Shown in pieces: positions 1 through 6,567 of a stretch of 7,087 bases of DNA (position 1 is its first letter; the number at the start of each line of letters is the position of its first letter). The position numbers were made by a program, and so were the translations under genes. The notes under the pieces are model-generated. The model had not been told where the DNA came from. It saw only the letters and a list, made by a program, of their open reading frames with translations, and ran no database searches. Source of the DNA: Bacteroidota bacterium (GTDB lineage Bacteria; Bacteroidota; Ignavibacteria; Ignavibacteriales; Ignavibacteriaceae); NCBI GenBank assembly GCA_023406915.1, contig JAEXTR010000324.1, positions 1-7,087 of the forward strand. The letters run 5' to 3'.

Positions 1-568
1 TAGGATGAGCTCCAAAATTGGCCGGCCCTGAAAAATAGCCGGTTATGTAGAGTGCCCCATGATATCCCTTACAAATGCTAAGACCGAAATCATGATCCGC
101 CCCACCGGCTTTCTTCACCCAAAGTATCTCTCCAGCCGGACTATACTTGGCAACAAATATGTCATATCCTCCCGAACTGGTAACAGATCGAGTTCCGAAA
201 GCAGCAGTTAACTGAAACTCACCAGTTATGTAACAGTATCCTTGCTGATCAAGTGCAACCGATGCAGAATTTTCTGACCCCGTACCACCAGCACTTCTTA
301 CCCAAAGTAAGTTCCCTGCATTATCGTATTTAGCCAGGAAGATATCATGAGAACCATTGACACTACTGATTTGTGTGCTACCGAAGGTTGCGTTGTATTC
401 ATACCATCCGGTAACATAGGAGTTTCCCTGAACATCAGTAACCACAGAATTACTGTATACATTACCGCTAGCACCCCTAGCCCATTCAAATTGCTGAGCA
501 TAAAAACTGCTGCATACTGTAGACAAAACAGTCAACAGAATAATCTGGTATATGTGTGAGTGTTTCAT
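1..568 (-). CDS. Secreted SBBP-type beta-propeller repeat protein (3' end beyond window)
   Basis: Open reading frame that starts with ATG at 568 and stays open for 189 codons to the left edge, so only the N-terminal part is seen. Residues 1-24 form a signal peptide (hydrophobic core IILLTVLSTV, then FYA before QQ). The rest is a series of roughly 60-residue repeats, at about 27-86, 87-147 and 148 onward. Each repeat carries a block such as DIFLAKYDNAGNLLWVR (75-91) or DIFVAKYSPAGEILWVK (136-152), followed by AGG, then a YxTG strand (SYVTG, CYITG, LYITG) and a conserved FG. This matches the SBBP (seven-bladed beta-propeller) repeat family of Bacteroidota cell-surface proteins, whose role is usually unknown and which often end in a type IX secretion sorting domain; that end is not visible here. 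A good Shine-Dalgarno-like AGAGAGG lies 7 nt before the ATG. The upstream region is shared with the divergent hydrolase gene. Family call confident; function unknown. Confidence 0.85.
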   Translation of the reverse strand, partial: MKHSHIYQIILLTVLSTVCSSFYAQQFEWARGASGNVYSNSVVTDVQGNSYVTGWYEYNATFGSTQISSVNGSHDIFLAKYDNAGNLLWVRSAGGTGSENSASVALDQQGYCYITGEFQLTAAFGTRSVTSSGGYDIFVAKYSPAGEILWVKKAGGADHDFGLSICKGYHGALYITGYFSGPANFGAHP

Positions 569-811
569 ACACTTGCCTCTCTTTGAGATGGGTTACGATA
601 ACGAAAAAATCAGTGCTGCCTATACTACTTTTTGTGATTGTATTATTTAATATAATAAATATTCTGTAAGTTAAAATAGGGCAAATAGCTTTGATACGGT
701 TTTCTGCTACTCAACTTCAAAAATGTTACAATCTCTGGACTATTCAGAAGCTTTCCATTATATTTTCGGTATCAAATTGTTATTATGTTCTTTCTTGAAT
801 CGTAAACTTAT
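569..811. other. Divergent intergenic region with AT-rich block
   Basis: This 243-bp region lies between the start codons of two genes transcribed away from each other, so it should hold promoters for both. A block at about 640-662 consists almost only of A and T (tattatttaatataataa) and could be a melting or bending region. I could not find a convincing -33/-7 pair for either gene. The plus-strand gene has no Shine-Dalgarno-like sequence before its ATG, which is common in Bacteroidota. No small reading frame or RNA structure is evident. Confidence 0.5.
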
Positions 812-1777
812 ATGAATCCTAAAATTTCTCTCGCTGATCGAAGCATTTTGTATCTTTTACTTTTGGTGATTTTACCCGCTTATCTGCATGCACAACCTGC
901 CTCAGAGCGATACAAGGAATATGGCAAGCTTCTCATCACCGATTTTAAACATAGTATGTTTCCACATCAGGAAAGACTGACGGGCCACAGGTTTCAAGAC
1001 TCACTTTTCTTCCACCCTGACACCCACTATTCTGATCGTTCAGTGGCACTATTTATTCCAAATGGATTCAAACCTACTAAGAGAATAGATTTTGTAGTAT
1101 ATCTCCATGGATGGTATAATCATCTTGATTCTGTCCTACGTCGCTACAGGCTTATCGAGCAGTTTTATGCTTCAGGAAAAAATGCTGTCCTGATTGTCCC
1201 TCAGGGGCCCAAAATGGCACCTGACTCTCATGCTGGAAAACTAGAGGAAACATTTGGACTTCAGCATATGCTCAATGAGGCACTAACTGTTCTCAAACGA
1301 AACAAAATAATCAGGAGGGGTACGATTGGAAATATTGTGTTATCCGGTCACAGTGGAGCATTTCGCGGAATAGCTTTAATGCTAGAAAAAAGCTCACTCC
1401 GCAGGAAAGTTAAGGAGGTCTTCCTTTTTGACGGTCTGTACAGCCGACAGGATAAATACACTGAATGGTTATCCAGGTATAAGGGAAGGTTCGTAACAAT
1501 TTATACCACAGACGGTGCAGCAGAGAAGTCAACCGAAGCCATGTTTCAGTTACTGAAAGATAAGAATATACGTTTTTGCAACACAAATGCCTTTGATGTT
1601 ACTGTGGATGACCTTAACAGGGAGAAGGTGCTCTTTATCTATGCGCCCATTCCACATGATGAGGTCGTGTATTGTAGCGATGAGTTCATGAATTTGCTAA
1701 AGACAAGCAGTTTGAAGAACAGCGTTTCTCCCAAAAAAATGAGAGAAACGCCGTCATCAGGAAGGATTAAAAATTAA
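812..1777 (+). CDS. Exported alpha/beta-hydrolase, substrate unknown
   Basis: A 321-residue protein. Residues 1-27 are a signal peptide (core ILYLLLLVILPAYL, cleavage after LHA before QPA), so it probably acts in the periplasm or outside the cell. The order of predicted strands fits an alpha/beta-hydrolase: RIDFVVYLHGWYNH (91-104) with the HG oxyanion-hole motif, NAVLIVPQG (124-132), then the nucleophile elbow SGHSGAF (178-184) with Ser181, VFLFDG (203-208), FVTIYTTDGA (227-236), and FIYAPIPHDEV (275-285). Likely triad: Ser181, Asp234 and His282; Asp207 is a less likely acid because it follows the earlier strand. The elbow is GHSGA, so the last Gly of the usual GxSxG is Ala. Residues from about 293 on look like a disordered tail, and their codons overlap a probable terminator of the convergent gene. 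It is monocistronic here. Esterase or peptidase-like activity is possible, but nothing in the sequence fixes the substrate. Confidence 0.8.
   Translation: MNPKISLADRSILYLLLLVILPAYLHAQPASERYKEYGKLLITDFKHSMFPHQERLTGHRFQDSLFFHPDTHYSDRSVALFIPNGFKPTKRIDFVVYLHGWYNHLDSVLRRYRLIEQFYASGKNAVLIVPQGPKMAPDSHAGKLEETFGLQHMLNEALTVLKRNKIIRRGTIGNIVLSGHSGAFRGIALMLEKSSLRRKVKEVFLFDGLYSRQDKYTEWLSRYKGRFVTIYTTDGAAEKSTEAMFQLLKDKNIRFCNTNAFDVTVDDLNREKVLFIYAPIPHDEVVYCSDEFMNLLKTSSLKNSVSPKKMRETPSSGRIKN
1719..1754 (-). terminator. Probable terminator of the barrel-protein gene, inside the hydrolase coding end
   Basis: An inverted repeat has perfect 9-bp arms (GCGTTTCTC at 1722-1730, GAGAAACGC at 1743-1751) and a 12-nt loop. 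Read on the minus strand, three further pairs extend it to 12 bp (1719-1721 with 1752-1754), one of them a G-U wobble; on the plus strand that pair is an A-C mismatch. This favours function in the minus-strand transcript, which reaches it 13 nt after its stop codon. The following bases on that strand (TTCTTC) are only moderately U-rich, so termination is likely but not certain. It could also serve the plus-strand transcript, although there it lies before the stop codon. Confidence 0.6.
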
Positions 1778-3119
1778 AAGGATATACGAATGATACTCTA
1801 GGTTCAATTCTCTTTTGAGGTTCATAGCCAATAACAGTGTCATCAGCATCCCGTAACGGGGCAAATGTCCAGTGATACACAATCGATACGATCAGATACG
1901 GCATTGGCTTATAACCTGCCTCGGAAAAAAAATGTGATCGGTCATCGAAAGTAAAAATATCTTTATCATCCCGGATATGAATCTTATCATAACCGAATCT
2001 AAGGACGACCGGTGCATCTTCTGGAAGTATATTGCTTGCGATGTGCAGCATTCCGCTATTTGGAGTCTTATCAAGTCTTTGGTAACTACCAATTATATCA
2101 AAGAGTCCCAAAACGCCGACATATAGTGATCCAAAGATTCCATTATCTGCCTTAGGCATACCCTTCAGCATAGCGGCTTTTGAAGTGAGCTGACCATTTT
2201 GCTGATTGTATGAAAACCGCTCAAGCTCATACAAGCTGCTAAAATATGCAGGAATGTAGTTTTCTCCATTGAATCGGCGCTCGAAAAGTACTGTAGCATT
2301 TACTAAGCCCAACCCCTCAAAATCAAGCTTAATTCCTGTAGCTGCACCTGACCCATTATCCAGAATCTTTGTGAAGTTTGCATAAGGAGTCACACGCAGA
2401 ATATCCGTCTTGATCACTGGTAATGAAATATCCAGCCCAAAAGCACTCCTGGCACCTCCATCAGTATTAAATTCAATCACTGCCTGGTTTCCCTGTGGGA
2501 CGATGCTTTTTACTCCGGTGATCCCTGCATACTCATTAAAATCATGTGCAAATGATGCACCGACCTCAATGTTTTTTAAGATGGGCATTGATGAAAGCGA
2601 TGTAAACTGCAGGGGACGGACATAGCCCCTCACCCCAAGTATACCTCCGGTGGAAAAGTCACTGTAGATGGACTCAAATCCGAATGCACTGAAATCTGCA
2701 TCCACAACGAGACCAACTTTTCGGTTATCAAAACTTGGACTATTGGAATAGGCATACATCAGATTTCCCTGTCCAAGGGTATAGAGATCAATCGCACCCG
2801 CTTTTACAAATGCAGGATCCCCTTTTTTACCATATCGAAAATATCTGATAAGACTGAGGTAATCTGCTGCATCTTTAAAGTTTTCTGATCTGAGTTTACC
2901 GTTTGCATCAAAATCCAGATTCAGGTCCAAACCAAGCCCAAAATTTCCAAACGATACATCTGGAGTAAGCCTGACGGTGTAATGAGGTTCACCATCAATC
3001 CACGTCATACCAAAACCACGCATCAGATTTCCGGTATCCTCCTTGGGAAAACCATCAAAAAACTGGGCATGAATGACAGTAGAAAAAAGCAAGCATATTA
3101 TAAGTATTGTTTTCTTCAT
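1767..3119 (-). CDS. Predicted outer-membrane beta-barrel protein, uncharacterised
   Basis: A 450-residue protein. Residues 1-18 form a signal peptide (MKKTILIICLLFSTVIHA, then QFF). The mature part is rich in alternating polar and hydrophobic segments typical of membrane beta-strands (for example about 55-70, 134-154, 160-172, 226-251, 258-283, 330-347, 405-417). The protein ends in SFVYPFNF, with the terminal aromatic residue expected of a BAM-recognised beta-signal. A segment near 101-125 (DPAFVKAGAIDLYTLGQGN, then an aromatic stretch) resembles a motif I associate with large uncharacterised outer-membrane proteins of the FCB group. No plug, OmpA domain or TonB box was seen, so transport or a structural role cannot be chosen. 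Its start lies 104 bp after the DUF2911 gene on the same strand; a weak TAAGG precedes the ATG. Its stop overlaps the convergent hydrolase gene by 11 bp. Localisation is fairly sure; function is unknown. Confidence 0.75.
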   Translation of the reverse strand: MKKTILIICLLFSTVIHAQFFDGFPKEDTGNLMRGFGMTWIDGEPHYTVRLTPDVSFGNFGLGLDLNLDFDANGKLRSENFKDAADYLSLIRYFRYGKKGDPAFVKAGAIDLYTLGQGNLMYAYSNSPSFDNRKVGLVVDADFSAFGFESIYSDFSTGGILGVRGYVRPLQFTSLSSMPILKNIEVGASFAHDFNEYAGITGVKSIVPQGNQAVIEFNTDGGARSAFGLDISLPVIKTDILRVTPYANFTKILDNGSGAATGIKLDFEGLGLVNATVLFERRFNGENYIPAYFSSLYELERFSYNQQNGQLTSKAAMLKGMPKADNGIFGSLYVGVLGLFDIIGSYQRLDKTPNSGMLHIASNILPEDAPVVLRFGYDKIHIRDDKDIFTFDDRSHFFSEAGYKPMPYLIVSIVYHWTFAPLRDADDTVIGYEPQKRIEPRVSFVYPFNF

Positions 3120-3223
3120 TTTACAACCTTACAGGAAATGATTATTATGCAGGAGGAAATGTAGGGAAAAGATTTTAACAAAACACTATTTCCGGTCACA
3201 TTTCCCCTTCAAAAACGAAAGGT

Positions 3224-4054
3224 TTATTTTTTACTTTTTAGCTTTTCCAGATAAACTTCTGTTTCAGCCATATCCCTTGGCGGTGTCTTCATTGCACGTC
3301 CTAATTCGATAGCCCGGGTAACCAAAGTGACAGCCTCATCTGTTTTTCCTGCCATCTCAAGGAGTCTTCCCTTCGTGAGGGTGTTCATGTAATTCTCTTC
3401 AACAGCTATTGAAATATCCGCATAATGAATACCAAGTTCAGGATCAAGTTTGTTTTGATAAATATAGCTTGCAGCTTGCAGAGGTGTTCTGAAATCAACT
3501 TTGTTGTTGACTTTTTTCATAACCAGTACAGGCGTGTCGAATACGAGATTGAATTTTACAGCAACCTCTTCCCAAAAAAGCATCAAAACAGACGACGTAT
3601 CTGTGACATCTGTAAATTCAAAAGTTAGCCGTTCAGCAAATGTATTTTTCTGAGGCTTTACTGTAAAACGAAGAGCATCATTTTCTTTCTTATAACCCAT
3701 ACTCCCCCACAGTTTTGTGTCTTTTGAAAGAATAATCTCCCATGAATCCTGTGAGGGAATTGTGTGGAAACCGTAAGTACCTGCCGGGAGTTCTTCTCCC
3801 TCAATCTTTACTGGTTCAGAAAATGTAATGGTTGTATTTTCATTAGCGCCAGTTCGCCACATCTGTCCATTCGGTACAAGGTCCCCCCATACCGTTCTTC
3901 CTTTTACAGCTGGTCTTGAATATTGAACACTAACAATGGCGATGCCTATCGTTTGTGAGACCTGTGCAGAAGGACTAAGCCGTGGGAAAACGATTTCCTG
4001 GGGAGTAGCTATCCCAGAGAGAAAGATTGTAAGCAGAAGCAGTATCTTCTTCAT
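3224..4054 (-). CDS. Exported DUF2911 family protein with helical C-terminus
   Basis: A 276-residue protein. Residues 1-16 look like a signal peptide (MKKILLLLTIFLSGIA), followed by TPQE. Residues about 24-175 match DUF2911, a Bacteroidota-rich family of unknown function. The diagnostic run is PRLSPSAQVSQTIG (24-37), VQYSRPAVKGRTVWGDLVP (43-61), WRTGANENTTITFS (66-79), then LPAGTYGFHTIP (89-100) and a WEIILSKD strand (105-112). The fold expected is an all-beta sandwich. Residues 190-276 are helical and TPR-like (KGRLLEMAGKTDEAVTLVTR, 228-247), suggesting a protein-contact module, which many DUF2911 proteins share in some form. AAGG lies 8 nt before the ATG and supports the start. The gene sits downstream of the tRNA terminator, so it needs its own promoter; none was clear in the 74 bp available. 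The next gene on the strand encodes the outer-membrane barrel, and co-transcription is possible. Confidence 0.88.
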   Translation of the reverse strand: MKKILLLLTIFLSGIATPQEIVFPRLSPSAQVSQTIGIAIVSVQYSRPAVKGRTVWGDLVPNGQMWRTGANENTTITFSEPVKIEGEELPAGTYGFHTIPSQDSWEIILSKDTKLWGSMGYKKENDALRFTVKPQKNTFAERLTFEFTDVTDTSSVLMLFWEEVAVKFNLVFDTPVLVMKKVNNKVDFRTPLQAASYIYQNKLDPELGIHYADISIAVEENYMNTLTKGRLLEMAGKTDEAVTLVTRAIELGRAMKTPPRDMAETEVYLEKLKSKK

Positions 4055-4128
4055 AAAAATTACCTTGTCTTTTTTTATTGAAAACGGAATTAAAAAGAAA
4101 AAGATTCAAAAGCTTTGAGGATTAAAAC

Positions 4129-4153
4129 AAAAAAAGCCCACCAAAGGTGAGCT
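4129..4153 (-). terminator. Intrinsic terminator after tRNA-Leu
   Basis: On the minus strand the stem AGCTCACC / GGTGGGCT (8 bp including one U-G pair) closes a TTT loop and is followed directly by seven T residues. It begins 6 nt after the tRNA 3' end. The wobble pair becomes an A-C mismatch on the plus strand, and the T-tract is only on the minus side, so it is directional. It separates the PBP1A-tRNA unit from the DUF2911 gene. Confidence 0.92.
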
Positions 4154-4159
4154 TTCAAG

Positions 4160-4244
4160 TGCCCGGAACAGGACTCGAACCTGCACGATGTAAACCATCA
4201 CTAGACCCTGAATCTAGCGCGTCTACCAATTCCGCCATCCGGGC
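4160..4244 (-). tRNA. tRNA-Leu(CAG)
   Basis: An 85-nt class II tRNA read on the minus strand. The acceptor arms GCCCGGA (4244-4238) and TCCGGGC (4167-4161) pair fully, with discriminator A at 4160. The anticodon stem CTAGA/TCTAG encloses loop TTCAGGG, so the anticodon is CAG (complement of 4208-4210), reading CUG leucine codons. The D-arm contains GAATTGGTAGA. The long variable arm has a GATG/CATC stem, as expected for leucine. The T-loop is TTCGAGT. The 3' CCA is not encoded (the next bases are CTT), so it must be added by the CCA-adding enzyme. It lies 76 bp after the PBP1A stop codon, with a putative promoter before it and a terminator right after it. No integrase or attachment-site duplication was seen beside it. 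Confidence 0.97.
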
Positions 4245-4262
4245 TTTTTTTTATGTAGCTTT

Positions 4263-4294
4263 GAAAATTAACATTTTTCTGATTTATTGACAAC
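4263..4294 (-). promoter_or_regulatory. Putative promoter for tRNA-Leu, Bacteroidota type
   Basis: On the minus strand, GTTG (4294-4291) is followed 20 nt later by TAATTTTC (4270-4263). This resembles the Bacteroidota primary sigma consensus of a TTTG element near -33 and TAnnTTTG near -7 (seven of eight bases at -7). The tRNA 5' end begins 18 nt beyond the -7 element. The same bases also give a weaker sigma-70 reading (TTGTCA, 17 nt, TAATTT). No terminator hairpin is visible between the PBP1A stop and this site, so readthrough from the operon may add to tRNA transcription. Confidence 0.5.
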
Positions 4295-4320
4295 AGTTTT
4301 TTTAAGATTTATTCCTTTTT

Positions 4321-6564
4321 TTACCATTCTATGTCACTCTCATCAGCGTTGTTATTACGTACTCCTCCTGTATGAATCGGACACGGCGAAGGTTTCTTAT
4401 CCTTTGAAATATAATCTGTTAAAACACTTGAACAGCCACCGACTGCTAACCCGGCTTCCCCTCTGCTAATTGATTCAGAGCAGAATTCTGCCTTCTCAAC
4501 ACTTTCAGGTGCATCATAAACGAGTGGTGAAAGCTTAAACTTACGTGCCTGTTTTGAAACTTCACCAAAAAACCTGCCCCAGATTGGCAGTGCAGCACGG
4601 GCTCCCTGACCATAGGCAGCTCCGAACTTAATCCGATGATCATCAAATCCAACCCAGGTTGCGGCTGCAAGCTGAGGTATAAAGCCGCAGAACCAGGCGT
4701 CAGCATAATTCTGGGTTGTGCCGGTCTTACCGGCTGCATCCCAATTGAACCATCTGCCGATTCCTGCACCTGTTCCATACTTTATAACATCCCGCATCAT
4801 ATCTGCAACCATAAATGCAGACGATTCGCTCAGTGCGGCTCTACGCTCATTCACGTATTCCTTAATAACTATGCCATTCTTGTCTTCCACTCTCAACACA
4901 GCAATCGGACTATTATACACCCCTTTATTCGCAAGCGTGCCATAGGCTGTTGCCATCTCCAGCGGTGTCACCTCAAAAACTCCCAATGCTATGGAATAAT
5001 ACTTTTGCAGGGGAGAGTTTATTCCCATATCTTTTGCAAGGGAAACAACTTTATCAAGTGATACATGATCATCAACCACTAGTCTGCCTGCAACAATATT
5101 GACTGAGTTTGTAAGTCCTTTTCTGAGTGACATATAGCCACCTGTTCCACCACCACTGTTATCAGGTGACCATCCGTTTTTATTAAATTTTTCATTCAGC
5201 ACTGAAAAGGCTGGATACAAACCTGCCTCCATAGCGGCTGCATATACAAGCGGTTTGAATGAGGACCCGGGTTGTCGCCTGACCTGAGTGACATGATTAA
5301 GTCCGTACATCACAGACTGATCCCGACCACCAACCATCACTCTGATCTGACCATTTCGTGGGTCAACGGCAACAAATGCACCCTGAACATATGTTGTGGC
5401 ATTTTTTACAGAATCTATAAAAGTCTTGCTTCTCAGTAAGCGATTCCTGACAGCTTCTTTCTCAGACTTTGTTACTGCAGTTTTGTATTCGAGATCTTGC
5501 TTGATAGCCTTCTCAATTACATCACGCTGAATATCCTGCTTCCCATTCCAGCTAAAAAAGCCATTAAACGCTTTTTGAACTTCCTGAAGGTGTTCAGATA
5601 CTACTGTATTTGCGATTCTCTGCATACCTAAATCAAGGGTAGTATAGATTCTCAACCCATCGCGGTAGATATCATACCCCATCTTCTCCATATCTGCACC
5701 AATAGTCTGCCGGATATGCTCAAGAAAATAGGGAGCTTCAGATTTGATTCTTCGGTCAATACCAACGCTTGTAACGATAGGCGTTTGCTTAAGATTGTCA
5801 AACTCTTCATCGGTGAGATAACCGGCATCAACCATATTCAGAAGAACCTGATTTCTTCTCCGCAGTGCATTATCATAGTTTCTGATCGGATCATAAACAA
5901 CAGATGATTTCAGGATTCCAATCAGCATTGCTGATTCCAGCAGTGTTAACTCCGAGGGTGGTTTTGCAAAAAATATCTGGGCAGCACTTTCAATTCCGTA
6001 AGCACTTTTGCCAAAGTATGAGATGTTAAGGTACATCTCAAGAATCTCTTCTTTTGTATAAGTCCGTTCAATCTGAACAGAAGTGATCCACTCCCTTACT
6101 TTTCTTACGATCGTTTCGAAGCTGGTTTCGTTTTTTTCTTTCAACTGGAAAAGATTCTTTGCCAACTGCTGGGTTAAAGTACTTGCCCCTTCCCTGCTGA
6201 AAGTAAAGATATTCTTTATAATTGCCTTTCCGAACCGCTCCAGGTCAACCCCCCAATGATCATAGAATTGCCGGTCTTCAGTTGCAAGAAGCGCATCTTT
6301 CAGGTGCTGTGGCAGAACCCGTGAACTAACCTCCACACGGTTTTCAATAAAGAATGTCCCAATCCTCTCTTCATTTACATCGTAGACGATCGTTGCAAGA
6401 TTTGATCTTGGGTTTTCCAATTCCTCCAGTGACGGCAATCCACTGAACACATGAATTAAAAATGGTATCAGTAAAATCAGAAAGATACCAAACGCGATCA
6501 GCGCCCACTTTAAAATCCTCTTATAAAGTGGAACTTTTTGACCGTTATTATTTGACTGCTTCAA
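4321..6564 (-). CDS. mrcA: Bifunctional class A penicillin-binding protein (PBP1A family)
   Basis: A 747-residue inner-membrane protein that polymerises lipid II into glycan strands and cross-links the stem peptides in the periplasm. A short basic cytoplasmic N-terminus precedes one membrane segment (about 18-40). The glycosyltransferase 51 domain (about 60-235) has the motifs EDRQFYDHWGVD (96-107, catalytic Glu96), EGASTLTQQLAKNLF (125-139) and the KEEILEMYLN element (171-180, second Glu176). After a helical linker (about 315-395) comes the transpeptidase domain, with SSFK (434-437, acyl-serine Ser434), SVN (487-489) and KTGTT (613-617). The C-terminal tail holds Cys695, Cys711 and Cys728, plus a PCPIHTGG patch. 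All catalytic motifs are intact. The start is TTG: the upstream codon is ATT, preceded directly by the in-frame TAG of the phosphoesterase gene, and no ATG or GTG occurs before the membrane segment. AAAGG lies 10 nt before the TTG, inside the previous gene. Family call very sure; the symbol reflects the family rather than a checked orthologue. Confidence 0.95.
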   Translation of the reverse strand: MKQSNNNGQKVPLYKRILKWALIAFGIFLILLIPFLIHVFSGLPSLEELENPRSNLATIVYDVNEERIGTFFIENRVEVSSRVLPQHLKDALLATEDRQFYDHWGVDLERFGKAIIKNIFTFSREGASTLTQQLAKNLFQLKEKNETSFETIVRKVREWITSVQIERTYTKEEILEMYLNISYFGKSAYGIESAAQIFFAKPPSELTLLESAMLIGILKSSVVYDPIRNYDNALRRRNQVLLNMVDAGYLTDEEFDNLKQTPIVTSVGIDRRIKSEAPYFLEHIRQTIGADMEKMGYDIYRDGLRIYTTLDLGMQRIANTVVSEHLQEVQKAFNGFFSWNGKQDIQRDVIEKAIKQDLEYKTAVTKSEKEAVRNRLLRSKTFIDSVKNATTYVQGAFVAVDPRNGQIRVMVGGRDQSVMYGLNHVTQVRRQPGSSFKPLVYAAAMEAGLYPAFSVLNEKFNKNGWSPDNSGGGTGGYMSLRKGLTNSVNIVAGRLVVDDHVSLDKVVSLAKDMGINSPLQKYYSIALGVFEVTPLEMATAYGTLANKGVYNSPIAVLRVEDKNGIVIKEYVNERRAALSESSAFMVADMMRDVIKYGTGAGIGRWFNWDAAGKTGTTQNYADAWFCGFIPQLAAATWVGFDDHRIKFGAAYGQGARAALPIWGRFFGEVSKQARKFKLSPLVYDAPESVEKAEFCSESISRGEAGLAVGGCSSVLTDYISKDKKPSPCPIHTGGVRNNNADESDIEW

Positions 6565-6567
6565 AAT

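Noticed and set aside
298..559. Short open frames on both strands in the left region
   Set aside because: They lie within the partial SBBP gene, whose frame is open from the ATG at 568 to the edge and carries a signal peptide and clear repeats.
643..661. AT-rich partial palindrome (ATTTA ... TAAAT)
   Set aside because: Only about six base pairs match, and such matches are expected in a stretch made of A and T; no loop or regulator half-sites are clear.
3163..3190. Possible TTTG ... TACATTTC promoter for the barrel gene
   Set aside because: The -7-like element is good but the spacing to TTTG is about 15 nt rather than the usual 19-20, so I did not list it.
3155..3205. Inverted repeat GGAAATGT / ACATTTCC in the gap before the barrel gene
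   Set aside because: The arms are only 8 bp with a 35-nt spacer, there is no T-tract, and GGAAATG-like words recur nearby by chance in AT-rich sequence; too weak to call an operator or terminator.
4160..4244. tRNA-Leu as an integration site for a mobile element
   Set aside because: No integrase gene or duplicated tRNA 3' end is present on either side within the window, and the flanking genes are housekeeping or exported proteins.
4446..5061. Long open frames on both strands inside the PBP1A gene
   Set aside because: They overlap the intact transpeptidase region in other frames, have no family likeness and no ribosome-binding site; they are shadows.
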